64,000 nt of DNA from CAILHX01 sp046155285 (GCA_046155285.1 JBJXEA010000027.1:1-64000); one strand, 5' to 3'; counted from the first letter of the stretch, positions 49,592-58,942 are shown. Numbers and translations are program-made. The notes: generated from the letters alone by a model not told the origin.

Positions 49592-49600
49592 GGGGAATAA

Positions 49601-50488
49601 CTACTCGACCTTGAAACCTGCCGGAGGATTTAGAATCGTAAACCCTACATCCTGCGGGAAATGATATTGCAGCTTTTCGTCTTCGCGCACCAGCAGCAAT
49701 TCCGGCGATTCTTGCATCTTGACGAGCTTCACCACTTTGCCATTCTTGAGCTTAATCAACACAAAAGGCTGTGGCTCCTTGACCGGGACGAAAGGCTCAA
49801 CTGACGCGGCCTGCAGCTCCGCCCAGTTGACGAACCAATCATCCATTTCTTGCTGGTTAGGGTTGGGTTTGTATTTGCTGGCCGCGGTCACTTGCCATTT
49901 GCCGTCATCGGCTCTATGCACCTTGAGGTGCGTGCCTTCCCATTGCTCCAAGGCACCAAAATCAAAGTCTACAATTTCTTCGTCCTTGGCTAATGGGTGC
50001 TTATCCAAAAACTCTAGCGGCTGCACGGTGGCGTTTTCGCCGTAGATGGTTTCCAGTGTGTAGACCTGGTTTTCATGCGCCACAAATTGCTGCCCGCCGA
50101 CCGGGTTGAACATGCCGAAACTAAAAGTTTTATCATCGGCATGAATAATCATCTGTGGATGATCCAGCCCAAACTGCGCAGCATTGGCGAGGGGGAATTT
50201 TTCAGGGCTGGTGGCCAAAGCCACCGACAGCACGCGCCCGATAGAAAGCGCATCGGCACGGCCTTGATAAGGCTCAACCATCATCCAGCGACCATCTTTC
50301 TTCTCGAACACTATCGCTTTTCTGGCAGGCACTTCGATACGCAGATGCGTGACATCCGCAGGCTCAAAACTGGCGATGTTATAAATCTGTTCTTTTTTCT
50401 CTACGGCGACTGGGCGCTGATAAACATAGAAGCCTAATCCGGCCACGACAAGCAATAACAATAAATTTAGAATCCAGCGTGATTTCAT
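49601..50488 (-). CDS. DUF4340 domain membrane protein of the ABC operon
   Basis: A 295-residue protein anchored by an N-terminal helix (about 5-22, WILNLLLLLVVAGLGFYVY) with a large periplasmic beta-rich domain (DUF4340: DVTHLRIEVPARKAIVFEKKDGRWMMVEP, shown in part: IVFEKKDGRWMMVEPYQG). Family members regularly follow the GldG-like protein in transporter operons of this type. It starts 3 bp after the GldG-like gene. Function unknown, probably part of the complex. Confidence 0.82.
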   Translation of the reverse strand: MKSRWILNLLLLLVVAGLGFYVYQRPVAVEKKEQIYNIASFEPADVTHLRIEVPARKAIVFEKKDGRWMMVEPYQGRADALSIGRVLSVALATSPEKFPLANAAQFGLDHPQMIIHADDKTFSFGMFNPVGGQQFVAHENQVYTLETIYGENATVQPLEFLDKHPLAKDEEIVDFDFGALEQWEGTHLKVHRADDGKWQVTAASKYKPNPNQQEMDDWFVNWAELQAASVEPFVPVKEPQPFVLIKLKNGKVVKLVKMQESPELLLVREDEKLQYHFPQDVGFTILNPPAGFKVE

Positions 50489-50491
50489 GGC

Positions 50492-51868
50492 TTATCTCTT
50501 GCGCCGTTTCACCCAAATGAGCAACCCCGCCATCAGCAACAAAAACGGCAGCAGATAGGTGGGAATGCCACGTATCACCAGCCAATTAGTCAATGCCTTA
50601 TCCGCAGGAATATTGAGGTTGGTGTCTTTGAATGGGCGGGGCTGGATGGTGATTAGCTTGTCGTCGCCCGACAGCCAGTTGACCATGTTCACGCCGAGGT
50701 CAAAATTGCCCACGCTGCTCAAGGCGCGATTAGAAAGAAAGCCGCCGCTACCCACCACCACGATACGCTGGGTTTTGCCTTTAGCTTCTTGCGTATCCGG
50801 GAATTTACGCTCCATAGCGATGGCGATGTTGATGGGGCCGCCTTTGTCCTGTTTGGCATCGAAGGCTATCTTGCCCGCCAAATCGCCAGTTTCTAGCCAA
50901 CCAGTGGCCGCCACGTCTATCAAGGGTGTGACATCGAACCCCATATCACTGGCGTTGGAGGCTATCTCACGCGCCAGGGGAAAGATGCTGCGCAAATTAA
51001 ATCTTAAGGTGATTGGGTGTTCCGCGTAGCGAGCAGAGAATGCCATTTTGAAATCTCCACCGGCTTGTGCAGCAGCAGGATCAACCACGATGCCCGGAGT
51101 AAGCTGCAAGCCAAGCTGGTCGGCAAGTGGCTCCAAACCGTGCAAGGAGCCTTGTTCCAGCAGCCACAGCACATTGCCGCCATGGGCGATGTAGGTCTTG
51201 ATCTTGGCTACTTCTACCGGCGACACATCAATTTGCGGACTGGCAATCACCAGCATCGCGCCCTGTTTAGGCACGCCCGCTTCTAATACCAGATTAGGAT
51301 TAGAGAGCTTGAAGCCGCGGCTTTCCAGCTCTTTGCCGAAATCGCCCAAATCATGCTCTTTCAAGCCTATCAGGCTGCGCTCGCCGTGACCTTCCAGAAA
51401 CATCACGTTGCGCGACTCAGATCTGGAAAGCTTGACCAAAGCATTGGCCATGTCCTGCTCATTGATAGGTGGTAGCACATGCTCAGTCTTTTTGTTGTAC
51501 TCCACAACGAATTCGCCGTCGTCGCGTATTCCCGCCTCTTGCGCCTGTTTTGGATTGGCGGCGGGATTGACGAACTCGATATGCAAATCCGGCTTTGCGC
51601 GTTGGTAGCGCGTGACGAAATCCACAATGACCTTGCGTCTAGTGTCGTCAGCCCCAGCATACACCGTAACATTGACCGCACCTTTCATCTGTTTGAGCAG
51701 GTTGATGCTGCCTTCGCTCAAGGTATTGCGTGAACTTTGGGTGATGTCGCGGGACACATGAAATTCATTGGTGACATAGCCTATCAACAGCACCAAAGCC
51801 AGGAACAGCACCACGAACATGCTGTTCTGCATCATCATCTGAAGACGTAATTTTTTGTTGATTTTCAT
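50492..51868 (-). CDS. GldG-like ABC-type transport auxiliary protein
   Basis: Chosen start MKINKKLRLQ (51868), which places it 4 bp after the permease gene; a Met 27 bases upstream lies in the permease and has no ribosome site. 458 residues: transmembrane helix about 15-35, a periplasmic ABC_transp_aux domain (AVNVTVYAGADD, DLHIEFVNP, FLEGHGERSLIGL, LVIASPQIDVSPVEV, VLWLLEQGS), and a C-terminal transmembrane helix followed by WVKRRKR. The same layout is seen in GldG of gliding bacteria, but outside them the substrate is unknown. Confidence 0.82.
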   Translation of the reverse strand: MKINKKLRLQMMMQNSMFVVLFLALVLLIGYVTNEFHVSRDITQSSRNTLSEGSINLLKQMKGAVNVTVYAGADDTRRKVIVDFVTRYQRAKPDLHIEFVNPAANPKQAQEAGIRDDGEFVVEYNKKTEHVLPPINEQDMANALVKLSRSESRNVMFLEGHGERSLIGLKEHDLGDFGKELESRGFKLSNPNLVLEAGVPKQGAMLVIASPQIDVSPVEVAKIKTYIAHGGNVLWLLEQGSLHGLEPLADQLGLQLTPGIVVDPAAAQAGGDFKMAFSARYAEHPITLRFNLRSIFPLAREIASNASDMGFDVTPLIDVAATGWLETGDLAGKIAFDAKQDKGGPINIAIAMERKFPDTQEAKGKTQRIVVVGSGGFLSNRALSSVGNFDLGVNMVNWLSGDDKLITIQPRPFKDTNLNIPADKALTNWLVIRGIPTYLLPFLLLMAGLLIWVKRRKR

Positions 51869-51872
51869 AGTG

Positions 51873-52622
51873 TTATCCGTGCAGCCTGTCAGCATCTAAA
51901 CGACGCACAGTCAAAGTCAAAAAGGTCAAGATGAACAAAAAGAAATAGGCCAAATCTTTGGTGTCCAGAATACCGTGAGAGAACGGTTCAAAATGGCGCA
52001 TCAGCGATAGTTTGTTAAAGATGCTAGTAGGATCGCCAGCGAAATACTTATCCAACGCCAGCAAAATGAATAGGCTCACAAAGGTGATGATGGCCGCCAC
52101 GATGGGCTGGCGTGTAAGACTGGAAACAAACAAACCTAAAGCAGAGAAGCTCGCCAGTAGCAGCCACAAGCCCAGCATATTCGCCAGAATGTAGCCGAAA
52201 TCAAGGTCTGTCCACAGATTGAGGCTGCTCACCATCGCGCCGGAAAACAGGATGGTGATGCTCAAGAAAGTCACCAGCCCGATAAATTTGCCCAGCACGA
52301 TTTCGGTCAGCGTCAGTGGTGCGCTGAACAAGAAAGTCAAGGTTTGATTCTTGCGTTCTTCGCTAATAAGACGCATGGATAAAAGCGGAACGGCGAACAG
52401 CATGACGAACGAAGCCATACTGAAAATGTTGTTGCCGACGAATTCGGTCACGCCCAAACGCTCTTCCGGCCGCACCATGCCCGACATCATTTCAAAATAG
52501 CTGTTGATGCCCACGTAGTAGCCAAAATGGGCGAATACCACCTGCAACAAAGCCAAAATCACCCAACCCATAGGCGAGGTGAACATGCTACGTAATTCTT
52601 TACCGGCAACGGCGAATATCAT
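51873..52622 (-). CDS. ABC transporter permease (GldF-like)
   Basis: The start at 52622 (MIFAVAGKELRS) has an AAGGA ribosome site; 249 residues. An N-terminal cytoplasmic KELRSMFTSPMGW segment and six transmembrane helices; the RLISEERKNQTLTFLFSAPLTLTEIVLGKF loop, shown in part: EERKNQTLTFLFSAPL, is typical of ABC-2 permeases of the NatB/GldF type. It pairs with the ATPase encoded upstream. Confidence 0.85.
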   Translation of the reverse strand: MIFAVAGKELRSMFTSPMGWVILALLQVVFAHFGYYVGINSYFEMMSGMVRPEERLGVTEFVGNNIFSMASFVMLFAVPLLSMRLISEERKNQTLTFLFSAPLTLTEIVLGKFIGLVTFLSITILFSGAMVSSLNLWTDLDFGYILANMLGLWLLLASFSALGLFVSSLTRQPIVAAIITFVSLFILLALDKYFAGDPTSIFNKLSLMRHFEPFSHGILDTKDLAYFFLFILTFLTLTVRRLDADRLHG

Positions 52623-52661
52623 AAAAGTCCTTAATTTCAATCGGTTGTTGCGTTACAACTT

Positions 52662-52689
52662 GTAGCGGAGGCGAGGTCGCCTGCGCTAC
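52662..52689. repeat. Hairpin between ATPase and permease genes
   Basis: GTAGCGGAGGCGA (52662-52674) pairs with TCGCCTGCGCTAC (52677-52689) with one mismatch and a 2-base centre. It is in the spacer inside the ABC operon. It may be a dispersed repeat or attenuate the downstream genes. Confidence 0.7.
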
Positions 52690-52700
52690 GAGATGCTTTA

Positions 52701-53633
52701 CTACTGCACAGTTTCTTGATAGGTGAGTTGCACGAACACTTCTTCCAGACTGGTTTGATCCGGTGTAATTTGGTGCAAGCCCCATTTTTTCTTGACTGCG
52801 GTTTCCACGAGGCGCTCGGCAGGATTTTCGCCCACCGCATACTGCACACGCAGCAAGCCGTCTTGCACCGCAGTTACGCTTATCACACCGCTGATTTTCT
52901 CGATTTCATCCAAGCTAGGCGCGTTATTCAAACCCAACAATAATTTATTACCTTGGCGCTGTTGCTTCAGCACGTCTATGCCGCCGTTGAACACCAACTG
53001 GCCTTTGTGAATGATCTGCACGTGATCGCATACCATCTCCACCTCGGGCAAAATATGCGTAGACAAAATCACGCTATGCTCGCCGCCCAGCTCTTTAATC
53101 AGCGTACGAATATCACGAATTTGAATCGGGTCTAAGCCTACCGTAGGCTCATCCAAAATCACCACCATAGGGTTATGGATAATGGCTTGCGCGATGCCCA
53201 CGCGCTGCTGATATCCTTTGGACAGATTATCAATCAAGCGCCCGCTCATCTCCGTCAAGCCGGTACGCTGTTTTGCAACCTCCACAGCTTTTTTAATGTG
53301 TTTGCGCGTCACCCCGTGCAGTCTGCCTGCCAGCACCAGCATTTCATCCACGGTGAGTTCTTTGTAAAGTGGCGGCTGCTCTGGAAGATAGCCGATGAGC
53401 GCCTTGGCGGCTTTGGGGTTTTCGATGATGTCTATGCCACAAATCCTCACGCTACCCGCCGTTGGCGCTAGATTGCCTGTGAGCATCTTCATAGTGGTAG
53501 ATTTGCCCGCGCCATTAGGGCCTAAGAAGCCTAGCACTTCGCCTTGGCTCAAACTAAAGCTCACGTCGCGCACCACGGTGTTGTTGCCATAGGTGCGAGT
53601 CAGCTCGCTGGCTTCGATGGTTACAGTTGTCAT
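52701..53633 (-). CDS. ABC transporter ATP-binding protein (GldA-like)
   Basis: A 310-residue ATPase. Walker A GPNGAGKSTTMKML, Q-loop GYLPEQPPLYKEL, signature LSKGYQQRVGIAQA, Walker B VVILDEPTVGLDP and switch His in LSTHILPEVE are all intact. A C-terminal extension (about 215-300) is typical of the NatA/GldA group. First gene of the operon ATPase-permease-GldG-DUF4340. Confidence 0.92.
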   Translation of the reverse strand: MTTVTIEASELTRTYGNNTVVRDVSFSLSQGEVLGFLGPNGAGKSTTMKMLTGNLAPTAGSVRICGIDIIENPKAAKALIGYLPEQPPLYKELTVDEMLVLAGRLHGVTRKHIKKAVEVAKQRTGLTEMSGRLIDNLSKGYQQRVGIAQAIIHNPMVVILDEPTVGLDPIQIRDIRTLIKELGGEHSVILSTHILPEVEMVCDHVQIIHKGQLVFNGGIDVLKQQRQGNKLLLGLNNAPSLDEIEKISGVISVTAVQDGLLRVQYAVGENPAERLVETAVKKKWGLHQITPDQTSLEEVFVQLTYQETVQ

Positions 53634-53681
53634 AATGAATGCGGATTAATCTCAAGTTAAGAGGCGTGAAAACTGCTGGTC

Positions 53682-53711
53682 TTGTAGCAAGTTACGCAGG
53701 GCGCATATACT
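53682..53711 (+). promoter_or_regulatory. Possible sigma-70 promoter of the TPR-lolB operon
   Basis: TTGTAG (-35, 53682-53687) and TATACT (-10, 53706-53711) are separated by 18 bp and lie 57 bp before the TPR gene start. The -10 box is good and the -35 weak. Confidence 0.45.
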
Positions 53712-53768
53712 ATACGAAACATTCTGCTTACGCCACGGTCGAAGTTGCACACTCTCTAGGACACCTCC

Positions 53769-55451
53769 ATGAAAAAAACACTCTCTATCCCGCTGATTTT
53801 GGCCATGCTGCTATATTCTGTCACCTTTGCAACTCAGGCCGCCAGCGACAAGAAAACCACACCAGAGGCAACACTGAGTCCCGAATTCATCTTTAAGTTC
53901 CTAGTCGGCGAAATCGCCGGTCAGCGCGGTGATGTCAGCTCTGCCAGCGCCATACTCTACGACTTGGCGAAATCCACTGGCGACGCGCGTCTCGCCGAAC
54001 GTGCCGCTCGCGCCGCACTTTACATCAAGCAAGGCCCAATGGCGCTTCAAGCCGCCACACTATGGGCAGAGCTAGACCCCAATTCCGCCGAAGCACGACA
54101 AATCGTCACGCAATTACTACTGGCTTCCGGCAAGCTAGCCGATTTACGCCCTCACCTGAAAAAAATGCTAGCCGATGAGGCCAACCGCGCCAATGGCTTT
54201 ATGTACATTGCCGGCACGCTGTCCCGCAATCAGGACAAAGCGCAAACCCTGCAACTGATACAAGAGCTCGCCAGGCCCTACCCTAATCTGGCTGAAGCAC
54301 ATTTTGCCGTGGCGCACGCCGCCTGGAGTGCGGGTAATGAACAGCTAGCTTTGAGCGAACTCCAAGCAGCCGACGTTGCCAAGCCAGGTTGGGAAATTGG
54401 TGCACTATTGCATGGGCAGATCCTGCAAGCGCGGCCCACCGAGGTTCTACATTTTTATGAGACCTTTCTCGTGGCCTATCCTGCCAGCCTTGAGGTCAAG
54501 CTGGCTTATGCCAAACTATTAGTCACCGAGAAGCAAATGGACGCGGCGCAGCAGCAATTTGAGCAACTGGTAGAAGCCAAGCCTGACAGCCCTGACATCC
54601 ACGTAGCTATTGGCCTGCTGAGCGTGCAGGCAGAGGATTTGAGCAACGCCGAAAACCACTTCAAACAAGCCTTAGCGTTAAATTACAAAGACGTAGATCA
54701 GATACGTTTTTATCTGGCGCAGATTAGCGAACAGATGCAGCAAACCGAGGAGTCCAAAAACTGGTACGAATCCATCAACCCAGACAGCCGCTTTTATCTT
54801 GAAGGCCAGCTCAAAATGGCGGCGGGCGAAGCTAAAAATGGCCAGTTAGAGACGGCACGCAATCGTCTGCACAACATCCCCAACCTCAATTCTGAACAAC
54901 AAGCGTTGGTCATTCAAACCGAAGCCTCATTGTTTTCACAGGCCAATCGCCATCAAGAAGCTTTTGACTTGCTGCAAAACGCCATCGCTAATTACCCCAA
55001 TAGTCCTGACATTGTCTACGACTATGCGATGGTGGCCGAGCGCGTAAAGCACTTTGACATCATGGAACATGAGCTACGCAAACTGATGTTGATGAAGCCC
55101 GATTTCGCGCAAGCCTACAACGCGTTGGGCTACACCTTGGCCGAACGCAACGAGCGGCTGGACGAGGCGCAAAAACTCATCGAAAAAGCGCTGGCGCTTA
55201 CCCCCGATGACCACTTTATTCTGGACAGCATGGGCTGGGTACACTATCGCATGGGCAGGCTAGATGAGGCACTGCAGTTTATTCAACGCGCTTACGACAC
55301 GCAACCAGACCCGGAAATCGCCGCGCATCTGGGCGAAGTGTTGTGGCAGCAAGGCAAGCATGAGGAAGCGATTAGCACTTGGGAGGCTGCATTGCGGGAA
55401 TTTCCCGACAACGAAGTTCTCGTCAACACCGCGAAAAAATTCCATCCGTGA
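53769..55451 (+). CDS. Exported TPR-repeat protein
   Basis: A 560-residue protein with a signal peptide (cleavage near TQAAS) and many TPR units over the whole length (for example LAERAARAALYIKQGPMALQAA, shown in part: LAERAARAALYIKQ, and ALGYTLAERNERLDEAQKLI, DEALQFIQRAYDTQPDPEIA). In Betaproteobacteria a protein of this kind is regularly encoded just before lolB, suggesting a role in the outer membrane or lipoprotein sorting, but its function is not known. The last codons overlap the GTG start of lolB. AGGA ribosome site. Confidence 0.85.
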   Translation: MKKTLSIPLILAMLLYSVTFATQAASDKKTTPEATLSPEFIFKFLVGEIAGQRGDVSSASAILYDLAKSTGDARLAERAARAALYIKQGPMALQAATLWAELDPNSAEARQIVTQLLLASGKLADLRPHLKKMLADEANRANGFMYIAGTLSRNQDKAQTLQLIQELARPYPNLAEAHFAVAHAAWSAGNEQLALSELQAADVAKPGWEIGALLHGQILQARPTEVLHFYETFLVAYPASLEVKLAYAKLLVTEKQMDAAQQQFEQLVEAKPDSPDIHVAIGLLSVQAEDLSNAENHFKQALALNYKDVDQIRFYLAQISEQMQQTEESKNWYESINPDSRFYLEGQLKMAAGEAKNGQLETARNRLHNIPNLNSEQQALVIQTEASLFSQANRHQEAFDLLQNAIANYPNSPDIVYDYAMVAERVKHFDIMEHELRKLMLMKPDFAQAYNALGYTLAERNERLDEAQKLIEKALALTPDDHFILDSMGWVHYRMGRLDEALQFIQRAYDTQPDPEIAAHLGEVLWQQGKHEEAISTWEAALREFPDNEVLVNTAKKFHP

Positions 55452-56077
55452 ACCGACTGGTTTGCCTGCTACTCGCTAGCCTAGCAGCGGGATGTAGCCT
55501 CATGCCTGAACAGCCGGTGCTGACCACACCGGCGAGTCCCGTCACGCGTTATCACGAACATTTGGCACAGGTCAGCACTATTCAGGCATTTGCCATGCAA
55601 GGCCGTATCGCCATACTCACCGAAAAAAAAGGTTTTTCTGGTTCCATTCACTGGCAGCACCACATCGACGGCGACGACATTCAGTTTTTCTCGCCTTTAG
55701 GCACACAACTCGGTGCTTTGAGCCAAGGCGCCGATGGCGTGACGCTCACCATCAGCAACCAGCACACATTTCACGCCGACGATGCGGAAACGCTGACACA
55801 GCAATTGCTAGGCTGGAGCCTGCCGATGCAAGGCCTACCCAACTGGATGCTAGGTCGTCCCAACAACATAGAAACGGCAACCATGACTTGGGATCAGGAC
55901 GGCAAACTCACGCACCTGAACGAGCAAGGTTGGGACATCGAATATCCGCAATACATGACGGCGGATGGTTTTATGCTGCCGGGGAAAGTGATACTCAAAA
56001 GCCAGAAATTAGACCTCAAGCTAGTCATCGAACAATGGCGAACAGGGGTTAAAGAAAGTCAAGAAAGTACGAAATAA
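55448..56077 (+). CDS. lolB: Outer-membrane lipoprotein receptor LolB
   Basis: The start is GTG at 55448, overlapping the TPR stop (GTGA); 209 residues. The signal peptide ends in the lipobox LAAGC. The mature domain has IQAFAMQGRIAI, FSGSIHWQHH, DIQFFSPLGTQLGALSQ and LLGWSLPMQGLPNWMLG, all LolB features. It takes lipoproteins from LolA and inserts them in the outer membrane. A longer frame begins upstream but reads into the TPR gene, so it is not used. Confidence 0.93.
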   Translation: MNRLVCLLLASLAAGCSLMPEQPVLTTPASPVTRYHEHLAQVSTIQAFAMQGRIAILTEKKGFSGSIHWQHHIDGDDIQFFSPLGTQLGALSQGADGVTLTISNQHTFHADDAETLTQQLLGWSLPMQGLPNWMLGRPNNIETATMTWDQDGKLTHLNEQGWDIEYPQYMTADGFMLPGKVILKSQKLDLKLVIEQWRTGVKESQESTK

Positions 56078-56079
56078 CC

Positions 56080-56910
56080 ATGCCGAGCTTTGCTTCACCC
56101 GCCAAAATTAATCTATTCCTACACATCACTGGCCGCCGTGCGGACGGTTATCACGAGCTGCAAAGCGTGTTCCGTTTGTTGGATTTCGGCGACACAGTCC
56201 ACATCAGCATCCGCCAGGACGGCCAGATTAAGCGCACCCAAGCGATTGAAGGCGTGCCTGAAGAACTCGATCTCACCATACGCGCCGCCAAGTTACTGCA
56301 AGCCACCACTGGTTGCGGTTTGGGCGCTGACATCCACGTAGAAAAACGCATCCCTATGGGTGGCGGTTTGGGTGGTGGCAGCTCCAACGCGGCCACCGTA
56401 TTGCTTGCGTTGAATCGCCTATGGAACGTGAATCTCAAACGTAGCGAATTGCTGGCATTGGGCTTAACACTGGGCGCTGACGTGCCGATTTTCATTTTCG
56501 GCGAAAACGCTTGGGCAGAAGGAATAGGCGAGGCTTTACAAGCGATTTCCCTGCAAGCGGCGCACTATGTGGTACTCACGCCACCAGTCAAGGTTTCCAC
56601 CGCCGCCATCTTCACGCATCAGGATTTGACAAGAGACACGTTACCCGCCAAAATGTCGGCCTTTTCCGAGGGCTATGGCAGCAACGATTTACAGCCTTTG
56701 GTGTGTCGCCTTTATCCTGAAGTGGCAAGCTGCTTAAACTGGTTACGCCAGTTTGGCGATGCCAGAATGTCAGGATCAGGCGCAAGCGTGTTTGTGGCGG
56801 TAGAATCACTGCAAGCCGCACAAAAAATTTTTGCGGCTAGACCAAGTGAAGTAAACGGCTTTGTAGCCAGCGGGCTAGATCAACATCCGCTGATTACTTA
56901 TGCCGATTAG
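56080..56910 (+). CDS. ispE: 4-diphosphocytidyl-2-C-methyl-D-erythritol kinase
   Basis: A 276-residue GHMP kinase of the MEP pathway. The start SFASPAKINLFLHITGRRADGYHEL with Lys and His, the ATP loop PMGGGLGGGSSNAATVLLALN, split here as PMGGGLGGGSSNAA, and the C-terminal MSGSGASVFVA are complete. It joins dxs and ispA in isoprenoid precursor synthesis. It starts 2 bp after lolB. Confidence 0.96.
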   Translation: MPSFASPAKINLFLHITGRRADGYHELQSVFRLLDFGDTVHISIRQDGQIKRTQAIEGVPEELDLTIRAAKLLQATTGCGLGADIHVEKRIPMGGGLGGGSSNAATVLLALNRLWNVNLKRSELLALGLTLGADVPIFIFGENAWAEGIGEALQAISLQAAHYVVLTPPVKVSTAAIFTHQDLTRDTLPAKMSAFSEGYGSNDLQPLVCRLYPEVASCLNWLRQFGDARMSGSGASVFVAVESLQAAQKIFAARPSEVNGFVASGLDQHPLITYAD

Positions 56911-56922
56911 CAGTTAAACAAT

Positions 56923-56999
56923 TGGGGAGTCGCCAAGTTGGTTAAGGCACTGGGTTTTGATCCCAGCATCCGAAGGTTCGAGTCCTTCCTCCCCAGCCA
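56923..56999 (+). tRNA. tRNA-Gln (anticodon TTG)
   Basis: A complete cloverleaf can be drawn: acceptor TGGGGAG (56923-56929) with CTCCCCA (56989-56995), discriminator G, encoded CCA (56997-56999); anticodon stem CTGGG/CCCAG with loop TTTTGAT and anticodon TTG at 56957-56959; T-arm GGTTCGAGTCC. It lies between ispE and prs as in many Betaproteobacteria. Confidence 0.98.
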
Positions 57000-57006
57000 A
57001 ATAATA

Positions 57007-57041
57007 AAAAAGCGTGTGTCACACACGCTTTTTGTTTTTTT
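57007..57041 (+). terminator. Intrinsic terminator after tRNA-Gln
   Basis: Stem A5-GCGTGTGT / ACACACGC-T5 (57007-57033) followed by GTTTTTTT. It separates the tRNA transcript from prs. Confidence 0.92.
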
Positions 57042-57066
57042 CACCCGTTAAGAAAGGAAGCAGCGC

Positions 57067-58017
57067 GTGGCTAAAGGCGAGATCATGGTATTCACCGGCA
57101 ACGCCAATCCCGCGCTGGCGCAGGAGGTGGTGACCCACCTCGGCATCCCTTTAGGCAAGGCCACCGTAGGCCGTTTTAGCGATGGCGAAGTGATGGTGGA
57201 AATACTGGAAAACGTGCGCGGCAAAGACGTGTTCGTGCTGCAATCCACCTGTGCACCCAATAACGACACGCTGATGGAGGTGCTGGTGATGGTGGACGCG
57301 CTACGCCGCTCCTCCGCCGGACGCATTACCGCCGCGATTCCCTACCTCGGCTACGCACGGCAAGATCGCCGCCCACGTTCCGCCCGCGTGGCAATTACCG
57401 CCAAAGTGGTGGCGAATATGCTGACCTCAGTTGGTGTAGACAGATTATTGACGATGGATTTGCACTCCGACCAGATTCAAGGTTTTTTTGATATTCCGGT
57501 AGATAACATTTACGCGTCCTCGGTGCTTCTGGAGGACGTGACCAAGCGCAATTATCCCAATGTAGTCGTGGTGTCGCCCGATGTCGGTGGCGTGGTACGC
57601 GCAAGGGCGCTGGCCAAGCAGCTGAGTTCTGACTTGGCCATCATAGACAAACGCCGCCCCAAGCCCAACGAGGCCAAGGTGATGAACATCATCGGCGAAG
57701 TGGAAGGCCGTACTTGTATCATCATGGACGACATGGTGGATACCGCTAACACCCTGTGCGAAGCCGCCCTCGCCCTTAAAGAGCAAGGTGCTGCCAAGGT
57801 GGTGGCCTACTGTACGCATCCGGTGTTATCCGGCAAAGCGATTGAGCGCGTGAATGGCTCTGCGCTGGATGAACTGGTAGTCACCAACACCATCCCGCTG
57901 AACGCAGAGGCGGCTGACTGCAAGAAGATACGCCAGCTTTCCGTGGGTGAGTTGATGGCGGAAACCATACGCCGCATCAGCCATGAGGACTCGGTCAGCT
58001 CATTGTTTATGGAGTAG
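57067..58017 (+). CDS. prs: Ribose-phosphate pyrophosphokinase
   Basis: A 316-residue PRPP synthase with a GTG start (57067) preceded by AGGAAG. Motifs: VFTGNANPALAQEV, the flexible loop YARQDRRPRSARVAITAKVV, split here as YARQDRRPRSARV, DLHSDQIQGFFDIPVDN and the PRPP loop MDDMVDTANTLCEAA. PRPP feeds nucleotides, His, Trp and NAD (nadC in this window). Confidence 0.96.
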   Translation: MAKGEIMVFTGNANPALAQEVVTHLGIPLGKATVGRFSDGEVMVEILENVRGKDVFVLQSTCAPNNDTLMEVLVMVDALRRSSAGRITAAIPYLGYARQDRRPRSARVAITAKVVANMLTSVGVDRLLTMDLHSDQIQGFFDIPVDNIYASSVLLEDVTKRNYPNVVVVSPDVGGVVRARALAKQLSSDLAIIDKRRPKPNEAKVMNIIGEVEGRTCIIMDDMVDTANTLCEAALALKEQGAAKVVAYCTHPVLSGKAIERVNGSALDELVVTNTIPLNAEAADCKKIRQLSVGELMAETIRRISHEDSVSSLFME

Positions 58018-58026
58018 AAGAATTCT

Positions 58027-58197
58027 GTTTAAGCGCTAAAATGCTTAAACGAATGTAGCAAACCGTCTGGTCGCGGACGGAATTATTAACATTAGAAGCA
58101 CTTATAAAAACACCAAAGCGCCGCCAAGAGTAGGCGCAAAAACCCGACAAAACCGGAGTTTACTGTTTTGTAAATGAGGATTTTGGCGGGTTTTTGC
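58027..58197 (+). promoter_or_regulatory. Structured spacer before rplY
   Basis: The 233-bp gap between prs and rplY has several hairpins: GTTTAAGC / GCTTAAAC (58027-58050), CCGTC / GACGG (58063-58080), and a long one with GCAAAAACCCG (58136-58146) and CGGGTTTTTGC (58187-58197) as outer arms and ACAAAAC / GTTTTGT inside. The last can end transcription of prs or be the leader of rplY. No ORF is evident. Confidence 0.6.
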
Positions 58198-58250
58198 AAC
58201 ACCCTATTGGCAAGCGACGTGTTTTTACAACTTAACCACGGAGTATTAAA

Positions 58251-58871
58251 ATGCAAATCGAAATTAACGCCAAAAAGCGCGAACTAAAGGGCACCGGAGC
58301 GAGCCGCCGCCTACGTCGTGCTGGCAATATACCGGGTATCGTCTATGGTGCGGGCAAAGATGCCGTATCCATTGAACTCAGCCACAAAGAGCTGTTCCTG
58401 CAATTCCGCCACGAAGCTTTTCACGCTTCCATTCTCTCGCTGAACTTGGATGGCAAGGCAGAACAAGTGCTGCTGCGCGATTATCAAATGCACCCTGTGC
58501 GTACCGAAATCGCCCACATAGACTTTCAACGCGTAAGCCAAACCGAGAAAATTCACGTCAAGGTGCCGTTCCACTTCATCAACGTAGAAACCGCCCCCGG
58601 CGTGAAGCTGTCTGGCGGTATCGTCATGCACATCATGACCGAAGCCGAAGTCAGCTGCTTGCCTAAAGACTTGCCTGAATTCTTGGAAGTGGACATGGGC
58701 GCAATTGAAATTGGTCACTCCGTGCATTTGGCACAAATTACACTGCCCAAGGGCGTGGAATTTGTGAAACTGGCACACGGTGACGATGCAGCGGTGGCCT
58801 CCATCGCCAAAACCCGCGGTGGCGCAGTAGAAGAAGAAGCTGCTCCAGCCGCCGCTCCGGCTGCTGAGTAA
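58251..58871 (+). CDS. rplY: Large-subunit ribosomal protein bL25 (CTC form)
   Basis: A 206-residue L25 with the long CTC form: the N-terminal 5S rRNA-binding domain (about 1-90; KGTGASRRLRRAGNIPGIVYG) and the beta-rich C-terminal TL5 domain (about 95-185; PFHFINVETAPGVKLSGG), ending in an Ala/Glu-rich tail. Located between prs and pth as is normal in Proteobacteria. Confidence 0.95.
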   Translation: MQIEINAKKRELKGTGASRRLRRAGNIPGIVYGAGKDAVSIELSHKELFLQFRHEAFHASILSLNLDGKAEQVLLRDYQMHPVRTEIAHIDFQRVSQTEKIHVKVPFHFINVETAPGVKLSGGIVMHIMTEAEVSCLPKDLPEFLEVDMGAIEIGHSVHLAQITLPKGVEFVKLAHGDDAAVASIAKTRGGAVEEEAAPAAAPAAE

Positions 58872-58894
58872 TCCACTAGCAAGCTTGCTACAAT

Positions 58895-58929
58895 ACGCGC
58901 GTTCTGGGCAACCGGAACGCGCGTTTTTA
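58895..58929 (+). terminator. Intrinsic terminator after rplY
   Basis: A 13-bp stem (ACGCGCGTTCTGG / CCGGAACGCGCGT, one G-T pair) with a GCAA loop, followed by TTTTATTTT. It ends 13 bp before the pth start. Confidence 0.92.
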
Positions 58930-58942
58930 TTTTGAGGTCGCT

